Source of the DNA: an uncultured Porphyromonadaceae bacterium
GTDB taxonomy: Bacteria; Bacteroidota; Bacteroidia; Bacteroidales; Muribaculaceae
DNA: 39,198 nucleotides
Direction of reading: 5' to 3'
Assembly: GCA_947176755.1 (NCBI GenBank)
Contig: CAMWRW010000012.1
Span: 1-39,198, forward strand
Within the stretch, counting starts at the first letter, position 1. The number at the start of each line of letters is the position of its first letter. The notes under the pieces are model-generated. The model was given only the letters and a program-made list of their open reading frames with translations. It made no database searches and was not told where the DNA came from. The position numbers and the translations under genes were made by a program. This document shows, piece by piece, positions 18,423-27,396 of this stretch.

Positions 18423-18508
18423 CGTTTGGCATTGGGCCCCGGGACAGCATGGGCTTTGCTCCCGCGGATAGCATGAGCATTGCGCCACGGGAGAGCATGG
18501 GCATTGCG
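18423..18508. repeat. 24-bp imperfect tandem repeat
   Basis: Units begin at 18423, 18447, 18471 and 18495, with the last one partial. The best-kept core is GCATGGGCATTGC; between units the GC-rich part varies (CCCGCGGATA, CCACGGGAGA). About 3.5 copies end 22 bases before the lpxH -7 box. There are no unique spacers, so it is not a CRISPR. Copy number may vary among strains. Confidence 0.75.
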
Positions 18509-18529
18509 AATCCATTTGGGGGTCAAATT

Positions 18530-18537
18530 TAATTTTG
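18530..18537 (+). promoter_or_regulatory. -7 promoter box of lpxH
   Basis: TAATTTTG fits TAnnTTTG and lies 11 bases before ATG 18549. It falls inside the longer open frame that begins at 18480, which argues that the longer frame's start is not used. Confidence 0.65.
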
Positions 18538-18548
18538 CATTAACTGTT

Positions 18549-19352
18549 ATGATTGCATATTTTCTTTCAGATACACATCTCGGAGCCTCTTACATAAAGA
18601 ATCCACACGAGGCGGAACGACGGCTCTGCAGTTTCCTTGACTCGATAAAGGAGGAGGCGGAGGCAATCTTTCTCGTAGGGGATATTCTCGATTATTGGTA
18701 TGAATACCGCTATGTAGTGCCGAGGGGATATGTGAGGTTTTTCGGGAAGTTAGCAGAGTTGGCCGACCGGGGAATAAGGATAGTATGGTACATAGGCAAT
18801 CATGATATATGGATATTCGATTATTTGCCTAACGAGTTAGGGATCGAGGTCGTAGACGGCTATACGATAGAGGAGATGGACGGGAGGCGGTTTCTGGTGA
18901 CTCACGGCGACGGCATCGGACGTCTGAAGCGCTCATTCAAGATGCTTCGCCGACTGTTCAGGAGCAAGACATGCCAGAAGATGTTTTCGGCCATCCATCC
19001 TCGATGGACCGTTCCGTTCGCCTACCGTTGGAGTTCCCACAGTCGAGAGACCGGGTCATTGCCCGGCGCTCAGCCTACTCTTCCTGATGCTGACAGAATG
19101 CTGACGAATATCAATCAGTTTTCGGCGGAGATGCTTGAGAAAGACCCGACGATCGACTACTTCATCTATGGGCACCTGCATCTGCTGAGGCGCTATCCGG
19201 TTCCGCTCGCCGAGGAAATAACGAGCCCGGCGGCGAAGGAACGCGACCGGGCATCGGAAATCGTGGTATTGGGAGAATGGCTCCATCAGTGCAGCTACGC
19301 GCGCTGGGACGGTCGGAGCCTGACGCTCCATCGCTATCAGGAGGAAGCCTGA
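18549..19352 (+). CDS. lpxH: UDP-2,3-diacylglucosamine diphosphatase
   Basis: LpxH removes UMP from UDP-2,3-diacylglucosamine to give lipid X, the fourth step of lipid A synthesis, at the inner face of the inner membrane. The 267-residue protein shows the calcineurin-like metallophosphoesterase series in order: SDTHLG, LVGDILDYW, GNHD, THGDG, and a late YGHLHLL. All metal ligands are visible. I chose ATG 18549 because it gives the family's beginning (MIAYFLSDTHLG) and sits just after a promoter box; the upstream extension from 18480 is encoded by repeat DNA. It converges on the MIP18-type gene 23 bases away. Confidence 0.9.
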   Translation: MIAYFLSDTHLGASYIKNPHEAERRLCSFLDSIKEEAEAIFLVGDILDYWYEYRYVVPRGYVRFFGKLAELADRGIRIVWYIGNHDIWIFDYLPNELGIEVVDGYTIEEMDGRRFLVTHGDGIGRLKRSFKMLRRLFRSKTCQKMFSAIHPRWTVPFAYRWSSHSRETGSLPGAQPTLPDADRMLTNINQFSAEMLEKDPTIDYFIYGHLHLLRRYPVPLAEEITSPAAKERDRASEIVVLGEWLHQCSYARWDGRSLTLHRYQEEA

Positions 19353-19375
19353 CAGACCATATTAAAGATAGGGAA

Positions 19376-19693
19376 TCAGAGGAAGCCGAGTTCGAGTTTG
19401 GCTTCCTCTGTCATCATGTCGCGATTCCATTCGGGTTCGAACACGAGACGGAGGTCGACCTTCTCCGGGCCGTCGATAGAGACGAGCTTCTGTCGCACAT
19501 CCTCCATGATGAAGTCGGCGGCAGGACATGACGGGGCTGTGAGAGTCATGTCGACATGGAGAGTGCGGTCGGCTTCAGTGTAATCGATTTTATAGATAAG
19601 ACCAAGGTCGTAGATGTTGACTGGAATCTCCGGGTCGAAGACAGTTTTGAGCATCTCGACCGTCTTTGCTAAAATTTCTTCTTGTGTTGGCAT
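19376..19693 (-). CDS. MIP18/DUF59-family Fe-S assembly protein
   Basis: A 105-residue single-domain protein of the MIP18 (DUF59, SufT/PaaD-like) family that helps assemble or insert Fe-S clusters. Family features are visible: VFDPEIPVNIYDLGLIY near the N-terminus and LTAPSCPAADF with the conserved cysteine. I chose the ATG at 19693 (MPTQEE); the longer frame uses TTG. No suf genes lie beside it. It follows the two outer-membrane barrel genes after 20 bases on the same strand and is probably the last gene of that unit, an odd pairing. Confidence 0.85.
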   Translation of the reverse strand: MPTQEEILAKTVEMLKTVFDPEIPVNIYDLGLIYKIDYTEADRTLHVDMTLTAPSCPAADFIMEDVRQKLVSIDGPEKVDLRLVFEPEWNRDMMTEEAKLELGFL

Positions 19694-19713
19694 AATCAAA
19701 CGAAAGAAAGGGC

Positions 19714-20322
19714 TCAGAAGAGCCAGGTGAGATCGATAAACGCTTGCTGAGTGCGGGCCGAGAGGTCGTCGAGTTTAACGGTCCGGATATCGTAGGTGAG
19801 CCCCCAATGGTAACCGGCGGTGAGCTGGAGACGTTCGAGGATTTCCACGCCTCCGCCACACTGCAGGCCGAAGCTGGCGGCAGGATGTTCGAGTGCATCG
19901 CAACGGCTCGTGGCGAGGTTGAAACTAAGCCTGGGGCCTGCAAACGCGATGGGGGCGAGATAATGTTCGAAGCCATTCAGGCGAGTCCATTTGAACCGGA
20001 CGTTAACAGGGATGTCGAGTTTGTGGATAGTGAGACGTTCGGTCCGATATCCCTCGAGAGCCCATATCGGCCGATCGCCGAGATGAAGGCGAGTGCCGAG
20101 ATTGACATATTTGAGGGCCAAATCAACGCCGAACCCGATTCCGGGAATCATGATTTCCCCCATCAGGCCGGCCTGAAATCCGGTCTGCATATCGGAGGGA
20201 ATGAGACCCTGGGTCCAGTAAGCATTATTGAAATTGACGCCGGCGGTCGGTCCCCAGCGGAATTTCGCTGAGGCACCGACGGCGACGCATAACATCAAAA
20301 TGGATAAAAAGAGTTTTCTCAT
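19714..20322 (-). CDS. Outer-membrane beta-barrel protein, PorT-like family (copy 2)
   Basis: A 202-residue exported protein with a signal peptide (cut near ASA-KF) and alternating amphipathic strands typical of the small barrels often called PorT family or OMP_b-brl_2. It begins KFRWGPTAGVNFNN and ends in a strand with a terminal aromatic, IDLTWLF. It is a paralog of the next protein upstream: GLMGEIMIPGIGFGVDLALKY here compares with the same position there. Its ATG overlaps the upstream stop in TGATG, so translation is probably coupled. Function unknown. Confidence 0.82.
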   Translation of the reverse strand: MRKLFLSILMLCVAVGASAKFRWGPTAGVNFNNAYWTQGLIPSDMQTGFQAGLMGEIMIPGIGFGVDLALKYVNLGTRLHLGDRPIWALEGYRTERLTIHKLDIPVNVRFKWTRLNGFEHYLAPIAFAGPRLSFNLATSRCDALEHPAASFGLQCGGGVEILERLQLTAGYHWGLTYDIRTVKLDDLSARTQQAFIDLTWLF

Positions 20323-20969
20323 CAGAAGAGCCAGCCTACGGTTACGGTCCAGTAGTTGTTTTTAGCCTTCAGGTTTTCCACCTGCATACCGGGCATACCG
20401 GCGAGCTTGTTGACATCGAGTTTTTCAGCGATATTGTTGATACCCCACGTATATCCGGCAGAGAGCTGGAGATGACGGATAAGTTCGAAAGAGAGGCCGA
20501 GATTCCAACCCCACTGACAAGTCTTGGTTTCGAAGGCATTCTTGTCGCCGTCGAGGCAAAGAGCAAGCGTCGGACCGGTATAAATCGCCGGGGCGAAAAT
20601 GCGGCTGATTGCGGGAATCGAGAGACGATATTTGAGGTTCAGTGGGATTTCGAGGAAGTTTTTGCCGAGGGGGAGACGTTCGCTATCGGAGGAGTATTCA
20701 ACGCCGGGGTTGGATTCCATGCGGGTGTACATCAAAGAGAGGTCAACACCGACACCTACCATCGGAATCATGTATTCACCCATCAAACCGGCGGTCCAGC
20801 CACAACGGTTGTTACCATCGAACGTGCCGAAGCCTTGAGAGGAGCCTGCGGAGAGGTCGATTTTATTGATGTTAAGACCGGCTTTCACACCCCAGCGGAG
20901 ACCGGCATTAGCTGAAAAAGCCGAAAGCAGGGCAACGGCTACGAGTACGAGGGAAGCAATTTTTTTCAT
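20322..20969 (-). CDS. Outer-membrane beta-barrel protein, PorT-like family (copy 1)
   Basis: A 215-residue exported protein, signal peptide cut near SANA-GL, then GLRWGVKAGLNINK and barrel strands, ending TVTVGWLF with a C-terminal Phe as in outer-membrane proteins. It is first of a minus-strand unit with its paralog (one-base overlap) and the MIP18-type gene. A promoter box is present about 80 bases upstream. No specific motif ties it to the type IX secretion protein PorT itself; only the fold family is claimed. Confidence 0.83.
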   Translation of the reverse strand: MKKIASLVLVAVALLSAFSANAGLRWGVKAGLNINKIDLSAGSSQGFGTFDGNNRCGWTAGLMGEYMIPMVGVGVDLSLMYTRMESNPGVEYSSDSERLPLGKNFLEIPLNLKYRLSIPAISRIFAPAIYTGPTLALCLDGDKNAFETKTCQWGWNLGLSFELIRHLQLSAGYTWGINNIAEKLDVNKLAGMPGMQVENLKAKNNYWTVTVGWLF

Positions 20970-21050
20970 ATCTTCATTATTTTTGATTAGGCGGCCCGGA
21001 GAGGCCGCGGAATTACAAAGCGATATGCGGGCCTTTCAGGCCTTTGCCCG

Positions 21051-21058
21051 CAAAATTA
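21051..21058 (-). promoter_or_regulatory. -7 promoter box for the barrel-protein unit
   Basis: Read on the minus strand this is TAATTTTG, a match to TAnnTTTG, 81 bases before the ATG at 20969. Just downstream in the transcript is a 7-bp inverted repeat (21026-21032 with 21046-21052) that touches the box and could be an operator or leader hairpin. It is back to back with the priA promoter. Confidence 0.6.
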
Positions 21059-21090
21059 CTAATAATTTCTGAGAGTCGGGAGTTTTTTCA

Positions 21091-21098
21091 TAACTTTG
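21091..21098 (+). promoter_or_regulatory. -7 promoter box for priA
   Basis: TAACTTTG, with TTTC at 21066-21069 as a near-match to the -33 TTTG at a 21-base spacing. Four bases separate the box from the priA ATG at 21103, exactly the geometry seen at bioD, so the priA message is probably leaderless. Confidence 0.75.
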
Positions 21099-21102
21099 CA
21101 AT

Positions 21103-23559
21103 ATGTTCGCAGAGATAATTCTTCCGCTGCCGCTCTACGCGACTTATACTTACGCCGTGCCTTCCCGATTTGAGGGAATGCTACAGGCGGGATCGCGCGT
21201 GCTCGTGCAGTTCGGCAAGAAGAAATATTACACGGGGCTTGTCGAAACCCTCCACAACAACTCGCCGAAGGGACGGGAGGTGAAGGAGATCATCGGGCTT
21301 CTCGACGCGGCGCCAATCGTGCGCTATCCTCAGCTGAATCTGTGGAAATGGATTTCGGAATATTATCTGTGCTCAGTCGGAGAGGTGATGCGCGCGGCCC
21401 TACCCTCCGGACTGAAGCCTGAAAGCGAGACTTTCGTGACCCTCGCAGATGAATCGGATTTGCGCGCGCTGACAGAGAAAGAGGCGAGCGTAATCATGGC
21501 CCTTTCGGAGAAGAAGGGGAGGATGAAAATTTCCGAGATTGAAGCCCGCACGGAAATCCGGAATATTATGCCGGTGGTGAACGCGCTGATGGAGTCCGGC
21601 ATAGTGGCTGTCGACGAGAAGGTCGTGGAACGCTACCGCTCGAAGAAGGAGAGCTATGTGGCGATAAATCTCGAACGTGGGGATATGGATGGTCTGCACG
21701 GCTTTTTTGACCTGACACGCCGTTCGGTCGCTCAGGAAAAGGGATTGATCGCATGGCTCGATATGTCGGGATGGCTCGCGCAGGGGAAAGAAGAGCAACC
21801 GGTGAAAAAGGAGGATTTTCTGAAGGGGGGCGTGAGCCCGAATGTGCTCCGGGGCATGATCAGCAAAGGTATTTTCAGGATAGAGAAGCGAGAGATCAAC
21901 CGCTTCAATCCCCGTTCGGAACATCATGAATCGCGTTTGGCGAAGTTGTCGGAGGCCCAACAGAGAGCGAAAGATGAGATAGTCGCAAATTTCCGCGAAA
22001 AGAAAATCACACTGCTACACGGGCTGACGGGAAGTGGAAAGACGGAAATTTACACCCATCTGATCGACAAATGTCTTCAGGAGGGGAATCAGGCACTTTT
22101 CCTTGTGCCGGAGATATCGCTGACGACCCAGCTCACCGACAGACTGCGCCGAGTGTTCGGCGACCGGTTGCTTGTCTACCATTCAAAATTTTCCGACAAT
22201 GAGCGTGTCGACATCTGGAAGCGTCTACTCGGGGGCCGGGAGCCGCTGGTTGTGATCGGGGCGAGAAGCTCGCTGTTCCTGCCGTTCGCGCGGTTGGGGC
22301 TGGTGATAGTCGACGAGGAGCATGAGAGCAGCTACAAGCAATATGACCCGGCGCCACGCTACAACGCACGCGACACGGCCACCGTGCTTGCCTCGATGCA
22401 CGGGGCTGACGTACTGTTGGGTTCCGCGACACCCTCAGTGGAGACTTATTACAAAACGCAACAGGGGAAATATGGTCTTGTGACCCTCTCGGAGCGTTAC
22501 GAAGGATCGACGTTGCCGGATGTGACCCTTGTCGACATGACCGATCAACGGAAGAAAAAGCTCAACGACGGCATCCTTTCCGCCCCCCTTAAAGAGGCAC
22601 TCGACAAAGCACTTTCGGAGGGAATGCAGGGGATAGTGTTCCAGAACCGGCGCGGATATGCGCCGATGGTCGTCTGCCGGCAATGCGGCTGGACCCCACG
22701 CTGCGAGAACTGCGACGTGTCGCTCGTCTACCACAAGAATACCGACCTGCTGAAGTGTCATTATTGCGGCTTCACCCAACTTCGACCGCGGACCTGTCCG
22801 GCATGCGGGAGCAACGACATCGCGACCTACGGATACGGCACGGAGCGCATAGCCGAGGAGATCCATCAGAAATTCGAGGGGAAGCGCGTGGCGCGCATGG
22901 ACCTCGACACGACCCGCAACAAGGATTCATACCAGGAAATTATCGAGGAGTTCGCCTCGCAGCAGACGGATATCCTCGTGGGGACACAGATGGTGTCGAA
23001 GGGGCTGGATTTCGCAAAAGTGAAGGTTGTCGGGGTCGTGAACGCCGACACGCTGCTCAACTTTCCGGATTTCCGGAGCAATGAACGGGGTTTCAACATG
23101 TTGTCGCAAGTTGCGGGGCGAGCCGGGCGTCGCCGGGAGAAGGGGGAGGTCGTGATTCAAAGCACGCGACCGAAAGACCGGATTCTGCAATATGTCGCCG
23201 CTCATGACTATGAAGGCTATTACCGCTCCGAGATTCTGGAGAGGGAGAAATATGGCTATCCGCCATTTACAAAAATCGTGAACATCTACATCAAGCATAA
23301 GGATGCGTTGACGGCCGACAGGGCGGCCGTGGCTCTTGCCCTGCGTTTGAGGGAAATTTTCGGGGCGCGCGTGTTGGGCCCGGAGAAACCGTTTGTGAGC
23401 CGCGTCGCACTCTGGTATCTTCAGACAATCATGCTGAAGATGGAGACCGGCGTCTCGATGAAGAAAGTGAAGAAGCTCCTGCGCGAAGTCTACGAGGAGG
23501 CCGCCGGAGAGGAATACATGAAAGGAACACAGATATATTATGATGTCGACCCGGGATAA
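21103..23559 (+). CDS. priA: Primosomal protein N', replication restart helicase
   Basis: PriA recognises stalled forks and reloads the replicative helicase. The 818-residue protein has the N-terminal 3'-DNA-binding region (MFAEIILPLPLYATYTY), a SF2 helicase core with Walker A GLTGSGKT at about 307-314 and DEEH at about 404, and later VGTQMVSKGLDF and QVAGRAGR. Between the helicase lobes lies a zinc-binding insert with paired cysteines (CRQCGW, CENC, CHYCGF, CPACG; about 525-570). All elements are intact and the length is normal or slightly long. It is first in an apparent operon with bioA, whose frame begins shortly after. Confidence 0.96.
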   Translation: MFAEIILPLPLYATYTYAVPSRFEGMLQAGSRVLVQFGKKKYYTGLVETLHNNSPKGREVKEIIGLLDAAPIVRYPQLNLWKWISEYYLCSVGEVMRAALPSGLKPESETFVTLADESDLRALTEKEASVIMALSEKKGRMKISEIEARTEIRNIMPVVNALMESGIVAVDEKVVERYRSKKESYVAINLERGDMDGLHGFFDLTRRSVAQEKGLIAWLDMSGWLAQGKEEQPVKKEDFLKGGVSPNVLRGMISKGIFRIEKREINRFNPRSEHHESRLAKLSEAQQRAKDEIVANFREKKITLLHGLTGSGKTEIYTHLIDKCLQEGNQALFLVPEISLTTQLTDRLRRVFGDRLLVYHSKFSDNERVDIWKRLLGGREPLVVIGARSSLFLPFARLGLVIVDEEHESSYKQYDPAPRYNARDTATVLASMHGADVLLGSATPSVETYYKTQQGKYGLVTLSERYEGSTLPDVTLVDMTDQRKKKLNDGILSAPLKEALDKALSEGMQGIVFQNRRGYAPMVVCRQCGWTPRCENCDVSLVYHKNTDLLKCHYCGFTQLRPRTCPACGSNDIATYGYGTERIAEEIHQKFEGKRVARMDLDTTRNKDSYQEIIEEFASQQTDILVGTQMVSKGLDFAKVKVVGVVNADTLLNFPDFRSNERGFNMLSQVAGRAGRRREKGEVVIQSTRPKDRILQYVAAHDYEGYYRSEILEREKYGYPPFTKIVNIYIKHKDALTADRAAVALALRLREIFGARVLGPEKPFVSRVALWYLQTIMLKMETGVSMKKVKKLLREVYEEAAGEEYMKGTQIYYDVDPG

Positions 23560-23610
23560 GGGTCATCGCTAACCATGAGAGAAACCGAACAAGGAAAGGG
23601 GACTGATACT

Positions 23611-24876
23611 ATGGAGAATGAGAATTTCGACCGATTTGACCGGGAGCATCTATGGCATCCCTACACATCGACCGACAATCCACTGCCGACCTACAAAGTG
23701 AGGGAGGCGCGGGGGGCGGTCATCACGCTTGCCGACGGAACGGAGCTGATCGACGGGATGTCGTCGTGGTGGTGTGTGATCCACGGCTATAACCATCCGG
23801 TGCTTAACGAGGCGATCAGACGCCAGACAGAGCGGATGAGCCATGTAATGTTCGGGGGTCTGACCCATGAGCCGGCAATAGAACTCGGCAAGCTGCTTCT
23901 GGAAATTCTTCCTCCGGGAATGAACCATATCTTTTACGCCGACTCGGGGTCAGTGGCGACGGAAGTTGCGATGAAGATGGCCGTGCAGGCACAGAACGAT
24001 GCCGCGCGGACGAATTTCGCAACTATCCGGAGCGGTTATCACGGCGACACATGGAATGCGATGTCGGTGTGCGACCCGGTGACGGGGATGCACGGGGCCT
24101 TCGGGCCGGCACTCCCGATCCGCTATTTCGCCCCCGCACCCTCCTGCGGCTTCCACGACGAATGGGACCCGGCAGATTTCGAGCCTATGCGCCGTCTGCT
24201 CGAAGAGCATGCCGGGAAACTGGCGGGAGTTATTCTGGAACCTGTCGTGCAGGGCGCCGGAGGAATGCGCTTCTATCATCCGCAATATCTGAGGGAGTTG
24301 CGTAAGGAATGCGACCGACACGGCATATTGCTGATTTTCGACGAGATAGCGACTGGCTTCGGTCGAACCGGCAAACTTTTCGCATGGGAACACGCCGGTG
24401 TCGAACCGGACATCATGCTGATCGGAAAGGCACTGACCGGAGGCTTTATGACCTTTTCGGCCGTGGCGACCACTCGGGCCGTGGCCGACCGGATATCGGC
24501 GTCGGAGTCGGGCGTGATGATGCACGGACCGACATTCATGGGGAATCCGCTGGCGTGCGCCACGGCTCTGGCCTCGACGCGACTTTTGCTTGAATCCCCC
24601 TGGCAGCAGCGAATTGCCGAAATCGAGGCAATCATGCGCGAGGAACTCGGGAAAGCTGAGGGTCGCCCCGGAGTGAGAGACGTCCGCGTTTTAGGGGGCA
24701 TCGGCGTGATCGAACTTGAAGAGCCTGTCGAGCTCGGAGAGTTCCAAAAGAAATGCGTCGCCAACGGCGTGTGGATACGTCCCTTCGGCCACAATGCCTA
24801 CATCATGCCTCCCTACCTTGCTGTGAGCGACGAGCAGGTAAGGAAACTATGCCGCTTCCTTGTGGCAAATGTCTGA
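23611..24876 (+). CDS. bioA: Adenosylmethionine-8-amino-7-oxononanoate aminotransferase
   Basis: BioA uses S-adenosylmethionine as amino donor to turn KAPA into 7,8-diaminopelargonate, two steps before biotin. Family hallmarks: [11 protein letters not shown] at the start, [15 protein letters not shown], the GYHGDTW segment, [12 protein letters not shown], and the PLP-lysine in IGKALTGG near residue 273. I chose ATG 23611 (421 residues), since [15 protein letters not shown] matches the usual length and a purine-rich GGAAAGGGG precedes it; ATG 23575 in the same frame would add 12 residues. It follows priA closely and overlaps the start of bioF. Confidence 0.94.
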   Translation: MENENFDRFDREHLWHPYTSTDNPLPTYKVREARGAVITLADGTELIDGMSSWWCVIHGYNHPVLNEAIRRQTERMSHVMFGGLTHEPAIELGKLLLEILPPGMNHIFYADSGSVATEVAMKMAVQAQNDAARTNFATIRSGYHGDTWNAMSVCDPVTGMHGAFGPALPIRYFAPAPSCGFHDEWDPADFEPMRRLLEEHAGKLAGVILEPVVQGAGGMRFYHPQYLRELRKECDRHGILLIFDEIATGFGRTGKLFAWEHAGVEPDIMLIGKALTGGFMTFSAVATTRAVADRISASESGVMMHGPTFMGNPLACATALASTRLLLESPWQQRIAEIEAIMREELGKAEGRPGVRDVRVLGGIGVIELEEPVELGEFQKKCVANGVWIRPFGHNAYIMPPYLAVSDEQVRKLCRFLVANV

Positions 24877-26032
24877 ACCCGAAATAATGAACGCAGAAAA
24901 CGACCTTAGAATCGACGGCTTCTCGGCCGTGCTCGATGATTACGAGCGCGAGGGGCGACTCCGTCATCTTCCTCCCCATCGCGCCGGACAGGGGCTTATC
25001 GATCTGACCGGGAACGATTATCTCGGTTTGGCGGCCCGTCAGGAAGAGTTCCGCGAGGAATATGCCCGACGCTTCGGGGAAGCTTCTATGACCTCATCCG
25101 CCTCCCGACTTCTGGCCACCGATCAGAAAATATACGCCGATTATGAGGGGTTGCTCGAGGGGCTTTACGGACGCCCTGCCCTACTCTTCAATTCAGGCTA
25201 TCATGCCAACATGGGCATCACCCGCGCTCTCGCTCTTCCCGGCACGGTTTTCCTCAGCGACAAATTAATCCACGCTTCGGCAATCGACGGGCTGCGCATG
25301 AAGGGGACGGAATGCGACCGCTGGCGACATAATGACCCCGGACACCTTCGCAAACTGCTTGAGAAATACGCCGGCAAGGCAGAGAGAATGGTGGTGATAG
25401 CAGAAAGCGTCTACAGCATGGACGGCGATTTGGCACCGTTGGAGGAGCTCGCTGCCCTGCGTGAAGAGTTTCCGAATATGCTCCTCTACATAGATGAAGC
25501 CCATGGCTTCGGAGTGTTCGGCAAGTATGGACTCGGGTTGGCTGAAGAACGGGGACTCCTCGGCAAAATCGATATACTGATGGCCACGCTCGGCAAGGCG
25601 GGGGCCTCGGCGGGAGCGTTCGCCGTCACGTCGCGCCGAATGAAAGACTACCTCGTGAACGCGGCGCGACCGCTTATCTTCTCGACGGCATTGCCTCCGG
25701 CGAACGTGGCCTGGAGCCACCTGATGACAGAGAAGATAACGGGGATGGAAAAGGAAAGGAGACATTTGCGGGAGCTCGCCTCGCGGCTAAGAGCCGGGCT
25801 CCGCGACGCCGGAGGAGGGTCGGAAATTTCGGGGAGTCAGATTGTGCCCTTCATCACGGGGGATGCGAGAAAGGCCACCCGACTAGCGGCGAAACTTGAA
25901 GCGGAGGGAATCTTAGCCTCAGCGATCCGTCGCCCGACCGTGCCTCCGGGGGGCGAACGACTGCGCCTATCGCTGAACGCGCTTCTGTCGGAGATCGATA
26001 TTGACAATATAACCGAGAAACTGAAAGAATGA
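24869..26032 (+). CDS. bioF: 8-amino-7-oxononanoate synthase (KAPA synthase)
   Basis: BioF condenses pimeloyl-ACP (or -CoA) with L-alanine to make KAPA in a PLP-dependent decarboxylation. Visible family features: [20 protein letters not shown], the [10 protein letters not shown] tract, [12 protein letters not shown] with the cofactor-binding Asp, and TLGKAGAS holding the PLP lysine (about residue 243). The ATG at 24869 overlaps the end of bioA by eight bases; starts at 24860 and 24887 are in the same frame. Its stop overlaps the next start (ATGA at 26029). KAPA synthase fits better than a KBL or serine palmitoyltransferase given BioA and BioG-BioC beside it. Confidence 0.93.
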   Translation: MSEPEIMNAENDLRIDGFSAVLDDYEREGRLRHLPPHRAGQGLIDLTGNDYLGLAARQEEFREEYARRFGEASMTSSASRLLATDQKIYADYEGLLEGLYGRPALLFNSGYHANMGITRALALPGTVFLSDKLIHASAIDGLRMKGTECDRWRHNDPGHLRKLLEKYAGKAERMVVIAESVYSMDGDLAPLEELAALREEFPNMLLYIDEAHGFGVFGKYGLGLAEERGLLGKIDILMATLGKAGASAGAFAVTSRRMKDYLVNAARPLIFSTALPPANVAWSHLMTEKITGMEKERRHLRELASRLRAGLRDAGGGSEISGSQIVPFITGDARKATRLAAKLEAEGILASAIRRPTVPPGGERLRLSLNALLSEIDIDNITEKLKE

Positions 26033-27396
26033 AAGCGACGTATGTAAGCCGAAGAAAGGAGAATACGCGGCTTATACTGATAATGACAGGCTGGAGCACC
26101 GGCCCGGAGCTTTTCGGCGACATCCGGGCCGAGGGCTGGGATGTTGCCGTCGTGCATGATTTTACTGAGGAAAACCTTCCGGAGGGATTACTCGACGGAT
26201 ATTACACCGTGTATCTTTTTGCCTGGTCAATGGGAGTGTTTGCCGCCGAACGCCTTCTTCCGAAGGATCGCATCACTGAGTCATTCGCCATCAACGGCAC
26301 GGCCCTCCCGGCGGATGATTTACGGGGGATTCCGACCGCTATCTATGACGGAACGGCGGAAAATCTCACTCCCGCGAGTCTTAAAAAGTTCAGGCGAAGG
26401 ATGATGCCTTCGGCAGAGAGCTATAGCCGGCTATTCTCCGAGGCGGAGGCAACCGAGGCGGAAACCGCCAACCTGCAGCAGCAACTGAAGGCCATCCGCG
26501 GCCGCATGGGGGAAAATCCTTCAGAAAGGGAGCCCTTTCGCTGGACGCGAGCTTACGTCAGCAGTGAGGACAGAATTTTCCCCCCGGCCAATATGCGACG
26601 CTTCTGGGAGGAGAAACCGGAGACGGAAATCATCGAATTGCCCGGAGAAGCACATTACACTGACCTCAGAAAGATTATAGGAAGCGTAATCGCCGACACG
26701 ACCCGCGTCGGGAGGCGATTTGCAGATGCGGCGACGACCTACGACAAGCACGCCATCGCGCAGAGGGCGATAACGGTCAGGATGGGCCTCAAACTGCGCG
26801 AAAGAATCGAGGGAGAGACAGGATCGCTCTTGGAAATCGGCCCGGGCACGGGACTCTTCACCCGGGAATACAGCCGGTTTCTTCATCCCCGGAAAGCGAC
26901 GTATGTCGACATCTCCCCTGTCGGACCTTTCGATATCGCAGCGGAAGAGGATTATTATCAGGGAGATGCAGAGCACTGGATAGAAAACACGCCGGAAACC
27001 TTCGACGTGATAGCTTCGACATCGGCCATCCAATGGTTTGCCGACATTCCTCGTTTCCTGCGGAAATGTGCGCGGCGATTACGCCCCGGAGGCGTGCTGG
27101 CCCTCTCGACATTCCTGCCCGGAAACATGGAGGAACTTGACCGGGTAAGACCTGTGCCCCTCCGCTACCCCACTGTCGAACTGCTCCAAGGGGCGCTTGC
27201 AGGAGAGTTCGAGCAGATAGAGATAGAGCCGGATGAAATCAAGATCGAGTTCCGGAGCGCCCGGGAAGTGCTGATGCACCTGAAGCACACGGGCGTAGGA
27301 GGGTCTGCCCTCGGATCGGGAGGGGGATTGCGGGCAATGGCGGATGTGAGAAGCCTCACTTTCAAGCCCGTCTATATCTTCGGAATCAAAAATTAA
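26029..27396 (+). CDS. BioG-BioC fusion: pimeloyl-ACP methyl ester esterase and malonyl-ACP O-methyltransferase
   Basis: Two early biotin enzymes in one chain of 455 residues. Residues 1 to about 220 are a BioG (DUF452) alpha/beta hydrolase: ILIMTGWSTGPELF, nucleophile Ser67 in AWSMG, Asp181 as a likely acid, and His209 in GEAHY. This part frees pimeloyl-ACP from its methyl ester. Residues from about 226 are BioC: FADAATTYDKHAIAQ, the SAM-binding LLEIGPGTG (268-275), and STSAIQWFAD, which methylates malonyl-ACP to start pimelate synthesis. The start ATG overlaps the bioF stop (ATGA). Fusion of these two has been noted in Bacteroidota. The stop overlaps the convergent DUF4250 gene by four bases. 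Confidence 0.9.
   Translation: MKATYVSRRKENTRLILIMTGWSTGPELFGDIRAEGWDVAVVHDFTEENLPEGLLDGYYTVYLFAWSMGVFAAERLLPKDRITESFAINGTALPADDLRGIPTAIYDGTAENLTPASLKKFRRRMMPSAESYSRLFSEAEATEAETANLQQQLKAIRGRMGENPSEREPFRWTRAYVSSEDRIFPPANMRRFWEEKPETEIIELPGEAHYTDLRKIIGSVIADTTRVGRRFADAATTYDKHAIAQRAITVRMGLKLRERIEGETGSLLEIGPGTGLFTREYSRFLHPRKATYVDISPVGPFDIAAEEDYYQGDAEHWIENTPETFDVIASTSAIQWFADIPRFLRKCARRLRPGGVLALSTFLPGNMEELDRVRPVPLRYPTVELLQGALAGEFEQIEIEPDEIKIEFRSAREVLMHLKHTGVGGSALGSGGGLRAMADVRSLTFKPVYIFGIKN

Larger units (their letters stand above)
18238..18548. other. Intergenic region between the fimbrial operon and lpxH
   Basis: No convincing gene. A minus-strand frame through it codes for an odd Cys/Pro-rich peptide that follows the 24-bp repeat and is probably spurious. 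The region holds, in order, non-descript sequence to about 18420, a 24-bp tandem repeat (18423-18508) and the lpxH promoter box (18530-18537). Confidence 0.6.

Noticed and set aside
18423-18508. Possible short CRISPR array
   Set aside because: The units are contiguous with no unique spacers, they are imperfect, and no cas genes are present.
18249-18515. Minus-strand open frame for an 88-residue Cys/Pro-rich peptide
   Set aside because: Its Cys/Pro-rich start simply translates the 24-bp tandem repeat, it has no recognisable domain, and it lies over the lpxH upstream region.
19714-20969. Assignment of the paired barrels as PorT of the type IX secretion system
   Set aside because: Only the general barrel family is visible, and tandem small paralogs of this type are widespread in Bacteroidota without a secretion role.
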